From contig NW_003314348.1 in the NCBI RefSeq assembly GCF_000143415.4, positions 191,309-255,308 on the forward strand: a stretch of 64,000 nucleotides of DNA. The letters are read 5' to 3'. How positions within the stretch are numbered: position 1 is the first letter of the stretch; each line of letters opens with the position of its first letter. This DNA is from Selaginella moellendorffii (Eukaryota; Streptophyta; Lycopodiopsida; Selaginellales; Selaginellaceae). The translations under genes were made by a program, and so were the position numbers. This document shows, one piece after another, positions 44,919 through 55,902 of this stretch. The notes under the pieces were generated by a model. The model worked only from the letters and a program-made list of their open reading frames with translations. It made no database searches and was not told the DNA's origin.

Positions 44919-47390
44919 GTGTTTCTTGCGGGAGGTTCACATCCAAAGTTTTCCATCGCGGCCACGAAAACTATCACCGCCTCGTCCACAGCGGCATTGC
45001 TTGCTGCTCTAAAGGCTTGTAGCGGCCGGGCAACGAAAGAAGATGCCACAGAAGTTAATGGAAGGCTTGTCAAGGCCAAGTCTCTGCAAGAAGGTATGGA
45101 AATTCATTCTCAGGCTGGCTGCTTACGGGACGTGTTCGTGGCTAGCAGCTTGGTGGACATGTACGCGAAGTGTGGAAGCCTGGAAAAGGCTCGCAACGTT
45201 TTCGAGGCGATGCCTTGGCAGAACGTTGTGTCATGGAACGCGCTGATGCTCGGGTATGCTGAGAATGGGGAAGAGGAGGCATGTGTGAACTTACTTTCGT
45301 GTTTAGTGCCGAGGCTTCGATCACCGAGAACTTACGCGATTGCTCTCAAGGCTTGCAACAAATTAGCAGCAAAGGAAGAAGGCCAGAGCTATGGTGAACA
45401 GGAGCTTGTCAAAATCAAGAGCCTGGAGACGGGTATGAGGTTGCATTGTCAGGCTGCTCGGAGTGGTTTTGACGCGGAAATTTTTGTTGCTGGCAGCTTG
45501 ATTGATATGTATGCCAAGTGTCGGAGCTTGCGGGATGCTCGCAAAGTTTTTGATACGATTCCTTGCTACGACGTGGTGTGTTGGAACTCGCTCATGTCGG
45601 GCTACATTGAAAACGGTGAGGGAGGCACAGCTTTGGCATTGTTTGATTGTCTTGGCAGTTTAGCGGATAGTCTAAGCTATGTTGTTGCTTTCAGAGCTTG
45701 CGCTGGTCTGGCAGTGGAAGAAGAAGCTAAGAAAGGCAGTGTGAAGTGGGAATCGCTTCAAAGAGGTACCAACCTTCACCTTGATTATACAAAACGACTT
45801 GGGAATAATGGTGATTGTAAGCTTCAGGTGGTCACCAGCATTATAACTATGTACTCAAAGTGTGGATCCATGGTGGAGGCTCGTAGAGTATTTGATGGTC
45901 TCGAGCGAAACACTCACGATGCGGTTTCATGGACAGCGCTTATGTTTGGGTACGTCGAGAACAAGCAGGAACTCCAGGCTTTGGAACTTTTCGTAAGCAT
46001 GGCCAAAGTTTGTCGACCAAACGCGCGGGCGTTTGTGGTTGCACTCAAGGCTTGCACTCGAGTAGCTGCGAACGAAGGTGGCAAGGTCGTTGCTGGGGAC
46101 ACGATTGTGAAGGTCAGAGCTTTGGAAAATGGGATGGAGATACACCGCAGAGCTGCAACCGATGGATTCGACAAGAACACCATTGTCTCCAACGCGGTGG
46201 TGGAAATGTACGCACAGTGTGGGAGCCTAGTCGATGCTCGGGCAGTCCTGGACAGGATGGTGGAACACGACGAGGCGTCCTGGAATGCCTTGCTTCTCGG
46301 CTACTCTCAAAGCGGCGAGCAGGAACTGGCTCTGGAGCTCTTTGAGCTGCTGAGCTCTTCGGGAAGAAGCGGCGGCCGTCCGGCTTACGCTGCTGCACTG
46401 AAGTGCTGCGCTGAACTGGCCGCTAAGGAAGATGGCAGGACGGTCGACGGGAAGCTCGTCAAGCTCGGCTCTCTGGGGAAAGTTATGAGGATCCACTCGC
46501 AGGCTGTGAAGATCGAGCTCGACTCGGACAGGTTTCTAGCCAGCGCGCTGGTTGATACGTATGCCAAGTGTGGGAGCGTGCTGGACGCTCGAAGAGTTTT
46601 CGACAGCATGGTGCTCGAGGGCCAGGACGACTTGGTTTTGTGGACTTCGATCATGCTGGCTCACGCCGACAACGGTGAAGGGAGAGTGACTTTGGAGCTC
46701 TTCTCGCGGATCAAAAGCCAGCCTTGGTGGTCGCCGCGGGATCCTCAGACAATGGTCGCGGCGCTCAAAGCTTCCGGGAGCAGTGAAGTGGCGTCGCTGG
46801 AGAGCGCTCGGCGGATCCATGCGGAAGCTTGCCGGCACGGCCTGATCGAGCGCGACGAAGCTCTGGCGAGCTGCCTGGTGGACGCGTATGGAAGGCTCGG
46901 AAGATCCGGCGACTCCCAGCAGGTATTCGACTCCATTCCCGTGAAAGATCCACTGACTTGGACGGCGCTGGTGGCCGGTTACAGCCGCGTGGGAGATCCG
47001 GAGCTCGTCTTTCGCTGGTTTCGCAAGATGGTCGACGAGAAGATCATCCCGGACGCCATCGCTTGCGTGTGCGTGCTCGCGGCTTGCAGCCACGCCGGCC
47101 TCGTCGACAGAGGCCGGGAGTTTGTACGCGAGATGGAGGCGAAGTTTGGGATCAAGCCCGACATCCGGCACTACTCGTGCGTGATCGACATGCTGGGGCG
47201 AGCAAACCGGCTGGAAGAAGGTCTGGCGATGGCGGAGACGATGCCGGTGGATCCAAATGCGGTGACTTGGACGACGCTGCTGGGCGCTTGCGCCAAGTGG
47301 AAGAACGCGACGCTGGGGAAGATCGCGTTTGAGAGATCCAGGCAAACGCATCCCTCAAACTTCCAGTTGATGGCAAACATCTACGCTTAG
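44919..47390 (+). CDS. PLS-class pentatricopeptide repeat protein (organellar RNA factor)
   Basis: One long frame of about 823 codons without an intron. PPR motifs recur throughout, with repeated VDMYAKCGSL, ARxVFD and VVSWNALMxGY blocks, followed by an E-like region (HYSCVIDMLGRANRLEEGLA, WTTLLGACAKW). There is no DYW domain; the protein stops in the middle of the E region. PPR proteins of this class bind organelle transcripts and direct C-to-U editing or processing. Several repeats contain extra acidic inserts such as KLAAKEEG. The frame opens with GTG at 44919 and the first in-frame ATG is at 45096, inside the first repeat. The true start may lie in an unseen 5' exon (a plausible acceptor ends at 44888). 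Confidence 0.85.
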   Translation: MFLAGGSHPKFSIAATKTITASSTAALLAALKACSGRATKEDATEVNGRLVKAKSLQEGMEIHSQAGCLRDVFVASSLVDMYAKCGSLEKARNVFEAMPWQNVVSWNALMLGYAENGEEEACVNLLSCLVPRLRSPRTYAIALKACNKLAAKEEGQSYGEQELVKIKSLETGMRLHCQAARSGFDAEIFVAGSLIDMYAKCRSLRDARKVFDTIPCYDVVCWNSLMSGYIENGEGGTALALFDCLGSLADSLSYVVAFRACAGLAVEEEAKKGSVKWESLQRGTNLHLDYTKRLGNNGDCKLQVVTSIITMYSKCGSMVEARRVFDGLERNTHDAVSWTALMFGYVENKQELQALELFVSMAKVCRPNARAFVVALKACTRVAANEGGKVVAGDTIVKVRALENGMEIHRRAATDGFDKNTIVSNAVVEMYAQCGSLVDARAVLDRMVEHDEASWNALLLGYSQSGEQELALELFELLSSSGRSGGRPAYAAALKCCAELAAKEDGRTVDGKLVKLGSLGKVMRIHSQAVKIELDSDRFLASALVDTYAKCGSVLDARRVFDSMVLEGQDDLVLWTSIMLAHADNGEGRVTLELFSRIKSQPWWSPRDPQTMVAALKASGSSEVASLESARRIHAEACRHGLIERDEALASCLVDAYGRLGRSGDSQQVFDSIPVKDPLTWTALVAGYSRVGDPELVFRWFRKMVDEKIIPDAIACVCVLAACSHAGLVDRGREFVREMEAKFGIKPDIRHYSCVIDMLGRANRLEEGLAMAETMPVDPNAVTWTTLLGACAKWKNATLGKIAFERSRQTHPSNFQLMANIYA

Positions 47391-47604
47391 GAAACTCAAG
47401 AGCCCTAATTTTCTGACAATATAAAGGTTCTTGTTTAAATGATCCATAAAAGTGAATTTAGGGCAATAGGGCAGTTAGGGTTTATCGATTCTCTCCTTTT
47501 TACTATTTAACGCGAGGTATAACAGCGGAGGGTGTTTGTTCGAGCTTCTAGGCGCTGGGAATCCCATGGCAAGGTGAGTGCTTTGGAGCTTGCTAGATCG
47601 AGGG

Positions 47605-49839
47605 ATGGGGCGGAGGAGCCAGAAGAGCGCCATTGCGAATCGAGAAGGGGGAGCTGCCGGGGAGGAGGAGGCGACCCACAAGCCCAGGAAATCGAAATCC
47701 GGGAGGACTGGGAGCAAGGGCGGAAGGCCGAGAACTAGGGATCAGGAGGAGCCGTGTAGCTCGTCGCGGGCGGAGGCGGAGAGGGAGGCGAGGCGGCGGA
47801 GGAAGAAAATGCGCGGCACGCCCATCGGCCATTGTGTGAGCAATGCCGACGCCACTGCCACCGCCAAGATCATGAAGCAAGTCAAGTACTACCTTAACTC
47901 TATGAAGTTGGAGCAAAGCTTCATCGATGCCTACGCCAACGATGGCTGGAAGGGACAGAGGTAAGAATAAAAAAGGCTAGAACTTTCTTCTTCTTTCCTT
48001 GCTTGCCTTCCTCTCTAGAACTCATGAGTTCGTTTGTTTTCTTGCAGCCGAGAGAAAGTTCGGCCCGAGAAGGAACTCGAGAGGGCTACCGCAAAGATAC
48101 TCGGCTGGAAGCTCAAAATCCGGAAGGCCGTCCAGGAGCTCGATAAGATGTGCTTGGAAGGCTCGATTCTAGACTCGGCTTTTGACGCTGATGGACAACT
48201 TGACTACCAAGAGGTATGTATCGCTTGTTCGTCCTAGTTTTAGATTCTCTTTTCCTCTGACTCTTGCAGATTTTCTGTGCCAAATGCCACTCTCACGAGG
48301 CGGAAGTGGACAATGACATTATTCTTTGCGATGGTTTTTGCAACCGAGGATTCCATCAAAAGTGCCTGAATCCACCACTAGCAACGGAGGACAGTTAAGT
48401 GTTTTCTCTTTTCTCGCAAGCGAACGCTCGTATTTAGACTCTGTGTGCAGTTCCTCCCGGTGACGAAGGCTGGATGTGCCCGATCTGCGATTGCAAGTCG
48501 GACTGCGCATCGTTTCTAAACGACCACTTAGGCACGGACTTCGATGTCGAGATGAGCTGGGAGGTGAAGTACTCCTTTCGTCTTTACTCGTTTCTCGCTA
48601 AGAGCTAGCGTTTCTTTGCCAGAAATTTTTCCCCGAGGCAGTTGAAGGTAGTAATACTATTGTAGCTGACGATGCGGTCCAGGATCTTCCATCCGAGGAC
48701 TCTGACGACGATGACTATGATCCGGATAACAAAGATAAGGAACAGGAAAAGCTTGCCAACGGCAAGGGAGCTAAAGCCAACGAAGCTGGGGAAGAACAGG
48801 ATCAAGCAGGAGACGATGACGACGAAAACGACGATAGCAGTGGCGATGACTCCGGGGGTGGTGATGACTCCGACTCCGACGATGGAACGACCGACTTATC
48901 CGGCGAGGAGCCTCTCTCGGCTGCGGAGGAGGACGAGGACGAGAAAGAGAAAGAGGGAGACGAGGAAGGCGGCGGCAGCAAGAAAGACTCGGACGAAGTG
49001 TCCGGCAAGAGGCGGCGGAGAGACGTAGATTACAGAAAGCTCCACGATGTGAGTACTTCTTCTCTCCAGAAATGAAAGCCTCGCACTGTTTCGTGTGAGT
49101 GCTTTAGACAGCACGAAGCTTTTCTCGGGGATTCATTCGGGTGTGGGCCTGTAGGAGATGTTTGGAGTGGAGTACGAATGGGCCGAGGCTTTCCAGAGCG
49201 AGGACGAGGACTACGGCCCTTTGAAGAGGCCCAGGAAGCAACGAAGCGAGAGAAAAACCGATAGAAACGAGCAAAACCAAGACCACGGCGAGAACCAGGA
49301 TGGTTTCAGCGATAAGTCGAAGAGAATTCCTCCGGAAGCTGTACAGGTTTGTGCTTGTTATCTCCAAGCGCTTGGCTTGTTTTCGATCGAAACTTTCCAA
49401 CTTTGCAGAGATTGAGAGAAGCTTTCGACCGGGACCAGCTTCCCTCGCGGGATAGCAAGGAAGCGATCGCAAAAGAGCTGGGCCTCTCTTACAGGAAAGT
49501 AAGTTCGTGCTTCGATGTTCGTCGCTTCTTTGTTCTTGCTTAGCTCTTCTTCCACAGGTGGACGTGTGGTTTAAGAACGTAAGAACGCAAGCCTTGAAGA
49601 AGGCCAAGAGCGACGAGGCCGAGAACCAAACGCTGCTCACTCAAGTCAGCCAGGCGGAGCTCAAGCTCGAGGATTTAAAGAGAGCTATGGAGGCTGTGCG
49701 GCACTTGGAGGTGCTCAAGCTCTCGTCATACGCGCAGGGCTTCTACGAGAACTCGGTTGTGGACGTCAACCGTGGAAAGAGGCTCGTCTACATGCCAGTA
49801 GCCGAGGTTGTAGAACAAGGTGGCACCAATCCATTGTAA
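47605..49839 (+). CDS. PHD-finger homeodomain protein (PRHA/HAT3.1 type)
   Basis: Eight exons: 47605-47960, 48048-48213, 48270-48393, 48451-48563, 48623-49048, 49155-49346, 49409-49498 and 49558-49839, giving 582 residues. A basic N-terminus precedes the PHD finger ([41 protein letters not shown]). A long Asp/Glu/Ser acidic region follows. The homeodomain comes next ([38 protein letters not shown] and VDVWFKNVR), then a predicted coiled coil. HAT3.1 and PRHA are plant nuclear regulators binding relaxed TAATTG-like or defence promoter sites. Helix 3 reads VDVWFKNVR, not the usual VxxWFxNRR, as in the PRHA group. The stop codon is 49 bp from that of convergent SKIP. Confidence 0.92.
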
Positions 49840-49888
49840 AATAGATAGAAACTTACATAGAGAACTCGCTAAGTTCTTTGATCTATTC

Positions 49889-51649
49889 TCACTTTCCTCG
49901 CTGGAAATCTACACGGCTCCTGCTGGATCCCCCCTCGTAGCTCTCTCGAGTCCCGGATCCACCGCTGGCTTTCATGGTTCCTCCTCCGCTACGATCACTC
50001 GGCTTCTTCCCGCGCTTCACTTCGCTGAGATACGAGTTGAGCCCGAATGGATCCTGGTCCTTCTCGTCCTTCTCAAACTCCACCGGCTTCTCCCTGGGAG
50101 CGCGCTGCTCGGTCGCCCCGGCGAATCCCTTGTCCGGCCGGAACCGGTCCGTCTTGAGCTTCTCCAGGTCCTCCTCGCCTCCATACATCTCCGAGTCCGC
50201 GTCCTTCTTGGGCCTGTGAAGACCACCGATGCTCGGGTGGCTCGTGAACAGCCCGGTTGTGTAGACGCTGTAAGTGTCGTCGGCCGCGAATCCAGAGTCC
50301 ATGCCTTGCTCCTGGTTGAAGAGCCGCTGGTCGTAGAGAACCTGCTCGCCACCGCTCGACTTAACGTTGGCCATGCCGAGAGCAACCTTCTCGGTGATAT
50401 CCCTGTCCCTGTCCCTGGTGAGCTTGCTCTTCTTCCCCCCGGCCGCATCCTTGGCCTCGAGCCGCCGCTCTCTCTCGCGCTCGCGCTTTCTGTCCATCCG
50501 GATCGCCTCCCTCTTCTGCCGCTCCGCTCTCTCCTCCCGGTCCTCCCGGTCCTCCTCTCGCTCTTCTCGCTCCTCTCGCTCCTCCTCCACTGCTACTGCT
50601 CGGCCCCCGCCCCTGTCCGGCGCCACCACCCCTGCTCTCTCCATCCGCGACTTCTGCGCCAGGGCTCGCAGCTCCTGCTCCTTCTTCTCCTTCTCCTTGA
50701 GCGTGATCTCGCGCTGGATCTTGGACCGCATCGTGACCGCCTCGCGGGCCTTCTGCTCCGCGACGTAGAGCGCCTCAGACAGCTTCGCGAAGTTGTCGTT
50801 GATCTGGACCTCCTGGAGGCCGCGGCCATCGGCGGCCAGGCGCTTGTCGAGCGGGATGGTGTATCCTTTCGGGTTCTTCCAGTTGGAGATGCACGGCGGG
50901 ATCTTCCAGTCCTGCTGGTCCTTCACCGTCACAGGCCGGGGTGGCGAGTGCATCACCGGCACCGGCGGCGACCCCGACGGCTTTGGAACTCTCTTGTGCT
51001 TGAACTTTGGCGGCTCGAGTGGATCCACGGGCATCTCCACCATCTTGATAGTCCTCTCCTTAGCTCCAGAGTTAAACGCGGACGAGAGCTGCGAGGGAGT
51101 GTACTTGATGTAAGACGGCCCGGAGCTCGCCGATGGAACGTTCTTGGGCTGCGCGGCCGCCAGCCTCTCGTGGACGATCTTCTCCAGCGCCATCTTCGTC
51201 CTCTCGGTTGTCTCCTTGATCTCATCCTCGCCCGGCTTGGCCGAGGGAACCTCGCTGGGGAGCTTGGGGACAAGATCCCTGTGCTGGGTGTAGACGATCT
51301 TGGAAGAATTCTCGCCCTGCTTCACCACCGCGTCATACCTCACGTTCCCCTGCGCGTCCACGGTCGTGGGCAGCACCGAATTGTTGTGCTTGTCGTGCTT
51401 CTTGCCCATCTCCAGCGGGAACTGGGCGAGATGGATCTCCGGGAAGGCGCCGCCATCGCCGAAATCCTCAACCCTCTTCGGCACGAAGCCAGAGCGCTTG
51501 CCATAGGGCGGCGGCTCCTTGTGCTTGCTCACTGCCTGCGGCCTGATTACCTCGAGACGGCTCTGGTACCACGATTGGGAGGCGACGTCGTCCACGCGCT
51601 GCTGCTCCACGGCGCTCTTCGGAGGTGGAAGGCGGCTCAGCAGCGCCAT
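49889..51649 (-). CDS. SKIP: SNW/SKI-interacting protein (SKIP, Prp45)
   Basis: Single exon, 586 residues. The conserved order is SWYQSRLEVIRPQAVSKHKE, YGKRSGFVPKRVEDFGDGGA, YIKYTPSQ, then the SNW core PPCISNWKNPKGYTIPLDKR with LAADGRGLQEVQINDNFAKL. A charged Arg/Glu coiled region follows, then a C-terminal block with DQRLFNQEQGMDSGFAADD and YNVY-like YSVYTTGLF. SKIP is a core spliceosome component (NTC) and in Arabidopsis also couples splicing to the clock and to the Paf1 complex. A short intronless copy is common in plants. The antisense frame of about 614 codons is a shadow of this GC-rich gene. Confidence 0.96.
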   Translation of the reverse strand: MALLSRLPPPKSAVEQQRVDDVASQSWYQSRLEVIRPQAVSKHKEPPPYGKRSGFVPKRVEDFGDGGAFPEIHLAQFPLEMGKKHDKHNNSVLPTTVDAQGNVRYDAVVKQGENSSKIVYTQHRDLVPKLPSEVPSAKPGEDEIKETTERTKMALEKIVHERLAAAQPKNVPSASSGPSYIKYTPSQLSSAFNSGAKERTIKMVEMPVDPLEPPKFKHKRVPKPSGSPPVPVMHSPPRPVTVKDQQDWKIPPCISNWKNPKGYTIPLDKRLAADGRGLQEVQINDNFAKLSEALYVAEQKAREAVTMRSKIQREITLKEKEKKEQELRALAQKSRMERAGVVAPDRGGGRAVAVEEEREEREEREEDREDREERAERQKREAIRMDRKRERERERRLEAKDAAGGKKSKLTRDRDRDITEKVALGMANVKSSGGEQVLYDQRLFNQEQGMDSGFAADDTYSVYTTGLFTSHPSIGGLHRPKKDADSEMYGGEEDLEKLKTDRFRPDKGFAGATEQRAPREKPVEFEKDEKDQDPFGLNSYLSEVKRGKKPSDRSGGGTMKASGGSGTRESYEGGSSRSRVDFQRGK

Positions 51650-51771
51650 AGCCTCGATCCTTAGAACCCTAAAATTCTATAACCCTAATGAGTAATGGTC
51701 TCTTTAAATAGTCTCCAAAAAGCTTTGATTCCAAAAAATATTATTGGCACCGTTAGTCTCTACCGTTGATT

Positions 51772-53037
51772 CTATTTCTTGGGCTTCAATGCGATGAGTG
51801 GATCTCCATAGCCAACCGGCACTATAGAAAAAACAAAGGATTTTTTTAATCTCGAATCGAATCGAATAGAGCTCGATATTTACCTCCGTCTTCCCAAAGA
51901 ACTTTGATCACATCTCCAGACGTTTCGCTCTGCAAAACAAGTGCATAAACAAGGAAGCTCTCTAGCGGCCAAAATAAAAAAGGATTTTGCGAAGTTACCT
52001 CCACTGCTGTTTGAGTTCCAAATTGCTCCAAGTAACACACGACTTGGCCCTCCTTCACCGTCTGGCCCTGCAAAGATCAAGGCAAAGTTTTCCTCCTTTT
52101 TTCTTGTTATTCGATCGATCGGACTTACCTCTTGGCAAAGAGGTGCACCAAACTTTCCTTTCACTAAACGAGATCGTCGAAACAGACCAACCTGTGCGTT
52201 CTCAGTAAGAATCGATCGATCTAAGAAGGAGAAGATAGTAAGTAGTACCTTTGGAGCATTAACGAAGACCACTCCGGTCTCCGCGGCTGCCTTTTGGAGC
52301 TCGTCATAAGCAACAGCCTTGGACATCATCGGCGAAACTTTGGAAGTTTTCGCGGCCGGTTTTGATGGAGCAGCCGGCTTGCTAGAAACCGGTGCTGCCG
52401 CTGGTGCCGCCACTGGTGGAGCAGCGACTGACGCCGCCGGAGGAGGCTTTGGAGCAGGAACGCTTCTTCTCATGTGAAGGTTAAACGCGCCAACCTGAGA
52501 GAGACAAAGAACAAAAATTCCATTCATCGATCAAATGAATGAAGAAAGCAAGAAAGCGTTACTACCTTGACATTAAGCTCCGCGATCTTCGTCTCATCGC
52601 AAACTTCTCTGAGGAGGGTGTGGATCTACGTGAAACCAAGAGGAAAAGATTTGTTTTCTTTCAAGATCTAGAGGCAGCAAGCTTACTTCCGCAGAGGTCG
52701 GGATCACCGGCTCCAGCTCCTCGATTTCTAGAAGAAAAAGGTCAGCAAAAAAGTAGAGGAAGAAAAAGAGAAAACAAGGAAAAAAGAGGTCCAATTTTTT
52801 GTCTTGACTTACTCGTCGCGACACAAAAGACTCGCTGGCTCCTCCGTGCCCAGCATTGCCTCACGGAGACTCTAGAAATGCTGATAATGGCGCTGGATCC
52901 ATACGAAACCTGGCATGCGTCCAGTGACGAGCTCGCGGGCGAGAATTGAGCTTGCAACACTGCATTTGGGCGGACCAGAGGAGCAACATTAGAGATCGAG
53001 AGCAAGATCAGAGAAACTCACAGGACGACGCGGCCAT
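51772..53037 (-). CDS. BADC: BADC: biotin attachment domain-containing inhibitor of plastid ACCase
   Basis: Nine exons: 53022-53037, 52813-52959, 52687-52727, 52566-52625, 52249-52494, 52129-52191, 51999-52067, 51884-51929 and 51772-51821, giving 245 residues. An N-terminal transit peptide is followed by HTLLREVCDETKIAELNVK, a Pro/Ala linker and the lipoyl-type fold VGLFRRSRLVKGKFGAPLCQ to GQVVCYLEQFGTQTAVE. It closes with GDVIKVLWEDG and PVGYGDPLIALKP. Where BCCP has EAMKLM, this protein has EQFGTQ, so no biotin Lys is present. BADC proteins replace BCCP in the biotin carboxylase-BCCP complex and lower fatty acid synthesis. The first exon codes only five residues. Confidence 0.9.
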
Positions 53038-53212
53038 CTCTAAGCGTTCCCCCACTTTCCCGAGCAAGCACAACGATCTAGGGCTTTAAGGGCTTTAGTA
53101 ACCAGCGATCATTCCAATGCAGGGAACCGACGGCCCTGGCCACGCCACGTGGCATTGTTCAAATTGATCATTAACTGTTTACTTGAGAGGTTTAGCGTTA
53201 ACTAATGAAAAT

Positions 53213-53284
53213 GGGCATTTGGTCTAGTGGTATGATTCTCGCTTAGGGTGCGAGAGGTCCCGAGTTCAATTCTCGGAATGCCCC
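53213..53284 (+). tRNA. tRNA-Pro (anticodon AGG)
   Basis: Acceptor GGGCATT/AATGCCC, D-arm GGTCTAGTGGTATGATT, anticodon stem CTCGC/GCGAG with loop TTAGGGT (anticodon AGG), T-arm CCGAGTTCAATTCTCGG. The discriminator is C. A complete cloverleaf, no intron. Confidence 0.95.
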
Positions 53285-53371
53285 AAGATCATCCATTTTT
53301 TCATTTTGACAAAACAAAGCAAGTTATTTCCAGTCCGCCACCTTTCTCTTCTCAAGCACATAGCAAATCTA

Positions 53372-55902
53372 TCAAGCGCCACCAATTTTCTTGAGCGCCT
53401 CACAGACGTGCCGCATCTTTGGCCGCTGCTCCGACGCCAGCGCCACGCAGCTCAACGCAATCCGCAAGAACTCGGACACGTCCCTCTGCTGTGGAGCAAT
53501 GCCGTGCATGAGCGTCGGATCCAGCAGCTCAAACACCGGCCTCTTCCCCTCCCACATCTTGTGCGCCCATTCCACCAGCGGCATCGTCTCGCTCGCGGCG
53601 GTACCGGCGGTATTAGCCGCGGTGCCGCCGGCGGCAGCGGTGGTGGTGGGCGTCGCCGCCTTGGATCCCGTCGTCGGCGTCGGCGTCGGCGTCGATGGCG
53701 TCCTTGGCGTCGACGGAGTGGCCGCCGGCGTCGTGGGTGGCGTCGTGGGCGCGGTCGTGGGCGTTGTCGATGGCGGCGTCGTGGATCCATTCGAGCTTCC
53801 AACATTCGTGGAGGACGCCGCCACCATTTGCTGCTGGATCAAGTGCTGCTGGAATTGCAGCTGCCACTGCTGGAGCTCCTGCTGCTTGAGGTGCTGCGTC
53901 GCGCTCTTGCCGGTGATGAGCTCCAGCATCACCAGCCCAAACGAGTAGACGTCCCACTTTTGCGTCGGCTTGGAGCTCGCGAGCCGTGCCTCGGGTGGCC
54001 GGTAAGCCTCCGTCTCCAGGTGCCCGGCTCGAAACTCGCTGTAGTCCGCCTCCACGGACACGCCCGAGTTGAGACCCGTGCCGCCGGCGGCACCCAGGAC
54101 TACCGCGGCGGTAGCCAGCGACGCCGACGTGTTTGCGTTGCGGCTGCCCGACCTCGAGTTCTCTGCGCTGCCCGAGATGGTGATGAGCCGGCTCAGCCCA
54201 AAGTCGGAGATGAAGGCGTCCATGTTGGAGCTCAGGAGGATGTTCTTGGGGCGGATGTCGCCGTGGATGTATTTCTTGGGCCCGCATTCGTGGATGTGAG
54301 CCAAGCCCTCGGAAACCCTCCTCGCGATTCTCACTCGCTCCGCCCACGTCAAGGATGTGAGCGAGTAGGGAGCAATCTGGCCTGAAAGAAATCATATCGC
54401 GCGGTATCAGAAGCCATCACAAGTAATGCCGCGCGGCAAGCTTTGATCCATAACTATACCGCGCGGCACCAACAGGCAAGAAGGGAGAGGAAGGGTCTCT
54501 TACCGTGGAGCGCGGTGGCGAGGCTACCATTGGGAATGTAGTCGTAGACGAGGAGCTTCTCATCGGGGCCGCTGTAGTAGGCTCGCAGCTTGACGATGCA
54601 AGGGTGACGGATGCGCCCAAGGATCTGGACCTCGGTGTCGAAGAGCTTCTGCTTGCGCGGTACGCCGGCCGCGCCGCCGCCGCTGTCCGCCGCCAGCCGG
54701 CGTACCGCCAGCGTCACGCCGCTCTCCAGGACAGCCTTGTAGACAATGCCGCCAGATCCGCCTTTGCTGATGACATAGGCCGAGGCGCGGAGAAGATCCT
54801 CGAGGTCGAACGTAAGGCGATCGTTGCGATCGTTCTCGAACAGCACCAGCTCGCCCTCGGTGCCGGATTCATCCCCGAGCCAGTCGGATCCATCGCCGCA
54901 GCAGCAGCAGCAGATGCCCCAGAGGCAGCAGTGATCCGGAGGCTCGCTGCTGCCACTGGAATCGCCTCCAGGAGATCGAGCTCCACGATTCTTGTGCCGC
55001 AGCTTCAAGTAGCGGCAAATCCTGTTCCTCCGGAAGCAGTAGATGAAAACCAGACCCAGGAGAACGATCCCCACGGCATCCCCCACCACAATGGCAAGAA
55101 TCTCCTTGACGCTCAGCCCTTGCCCCTTGCTCTTGGCCGCCCTGCTGTTCTTGCCGTTCGCTGCCGACGGTACCGCACGGTGAGACGCCCGCGGCGCCGG
55201 CGCGCCGCACGGACGACGCAGCGGTGCACCGCACAGACCGGCATTGCCGTTGAACGCCGCGCGCGGCACACCGTGGAGCTCACGCGGGATCGGACCGCTG
55301 AGATTGTTCCGCGAAAGATCCAGGCTGGCGGTACTTAGATTCTGGGGTATATGCCCCGAGAGGATATTCCCGGAGAGATTGAGATGCTCGAGCTCCTTCG
55401 TCCCGCCCAGGCCCGGAGGAATCGCGCCCTCGAGGAGATTGTTGCTGAGATCAATGTACTCCAGATTCACGAGTGCGGCGAGGTCGCGAGGGAGAGCCCC
55501 GGACAGGCGATTGTTGCCGAGGATCATCTTGTGGAGAGTCTGTATGCGCGTGATTTCTTGAGGGATCCCGCCCGAGAAGCTGTTGTTGCGGAGATTGATC
55601 CGCTGGAGCTGCGACAGCGCCTGGAGATCCCTGGGAATGGAACCGGAGAGAGATTTGTCCGGGAGATTGATACCCACGACCCGGTGCTCGTGCTCAATCG
55701 TGCTGCACAGGACCCCATTCCAGCGGCAGTGGAGGGCGTCGCTGGGATCCCATTCGCCCAGCGTGCCCAGTGGATCGCTGGAGATGGCAGCCTTGAATGC
55801 CAGGAGCGCATACCTGTCCGAGTTGTGGGCGCTAGTGGGCTGGAGTAGAAGAGCGAGCAGAATCACGGCGACCCAGCATTCCATCCCCAAGTTAGCCGCC
55901 AT
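53372..55902 (-). CDS. LRR receptor-like kinase, ZAR1-type, probably catalytically weak
   Basis: Two exons: 54504-55902 and 53372-54381, giving 802 residues. A signal peptide (about 1-25) and an LRRNT (DRYALLAFKAAI to CRWNGVLC) are followed by about six leucine-rich repeats. Next are a membrane span (EILAIVVGDAVGIVLLGLVF), a juxtamembrane Cys cluster (CCLWGICCCCCGD) and the kinase domain. The beta-3 Lys is replaced (LAVRRL), while HGDIRPKNIL and SDFG remain. Between ELITGKS and PLVEWAHKMW lies an insert of about 105 residues, first Gln-rich then Thr/Pro-rich. ZAR1 in Arabidopsis polarises the zygote through G-beta and calmodulin. Earlier in-frame codons lack an ATG, so Met at 55902 is chosen. 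Confidence 0.9.

Noticed and set aside
46536-47351. 271-codon minus-strand frame
   Set aside because: Antisense of the PPR gene; no family match.
49820-51664. 614-codon plus-strand frame
   Set aside because: Antisense of SKIP in GC-rich DNA; Leu/Arg/Val-rich with no domain, whereas the minus strand gives a complete SKIP protein.
53306-54385. 359-codon plus-strand Arg-rich frame
   Set aside because: Antisense of the receptor kinase second exon, driven by its Thr/Pro repeat.
54505-55338. 277-codon plus-strand frame
   Set aside because: Antisense of the LRR-kinase first exon.
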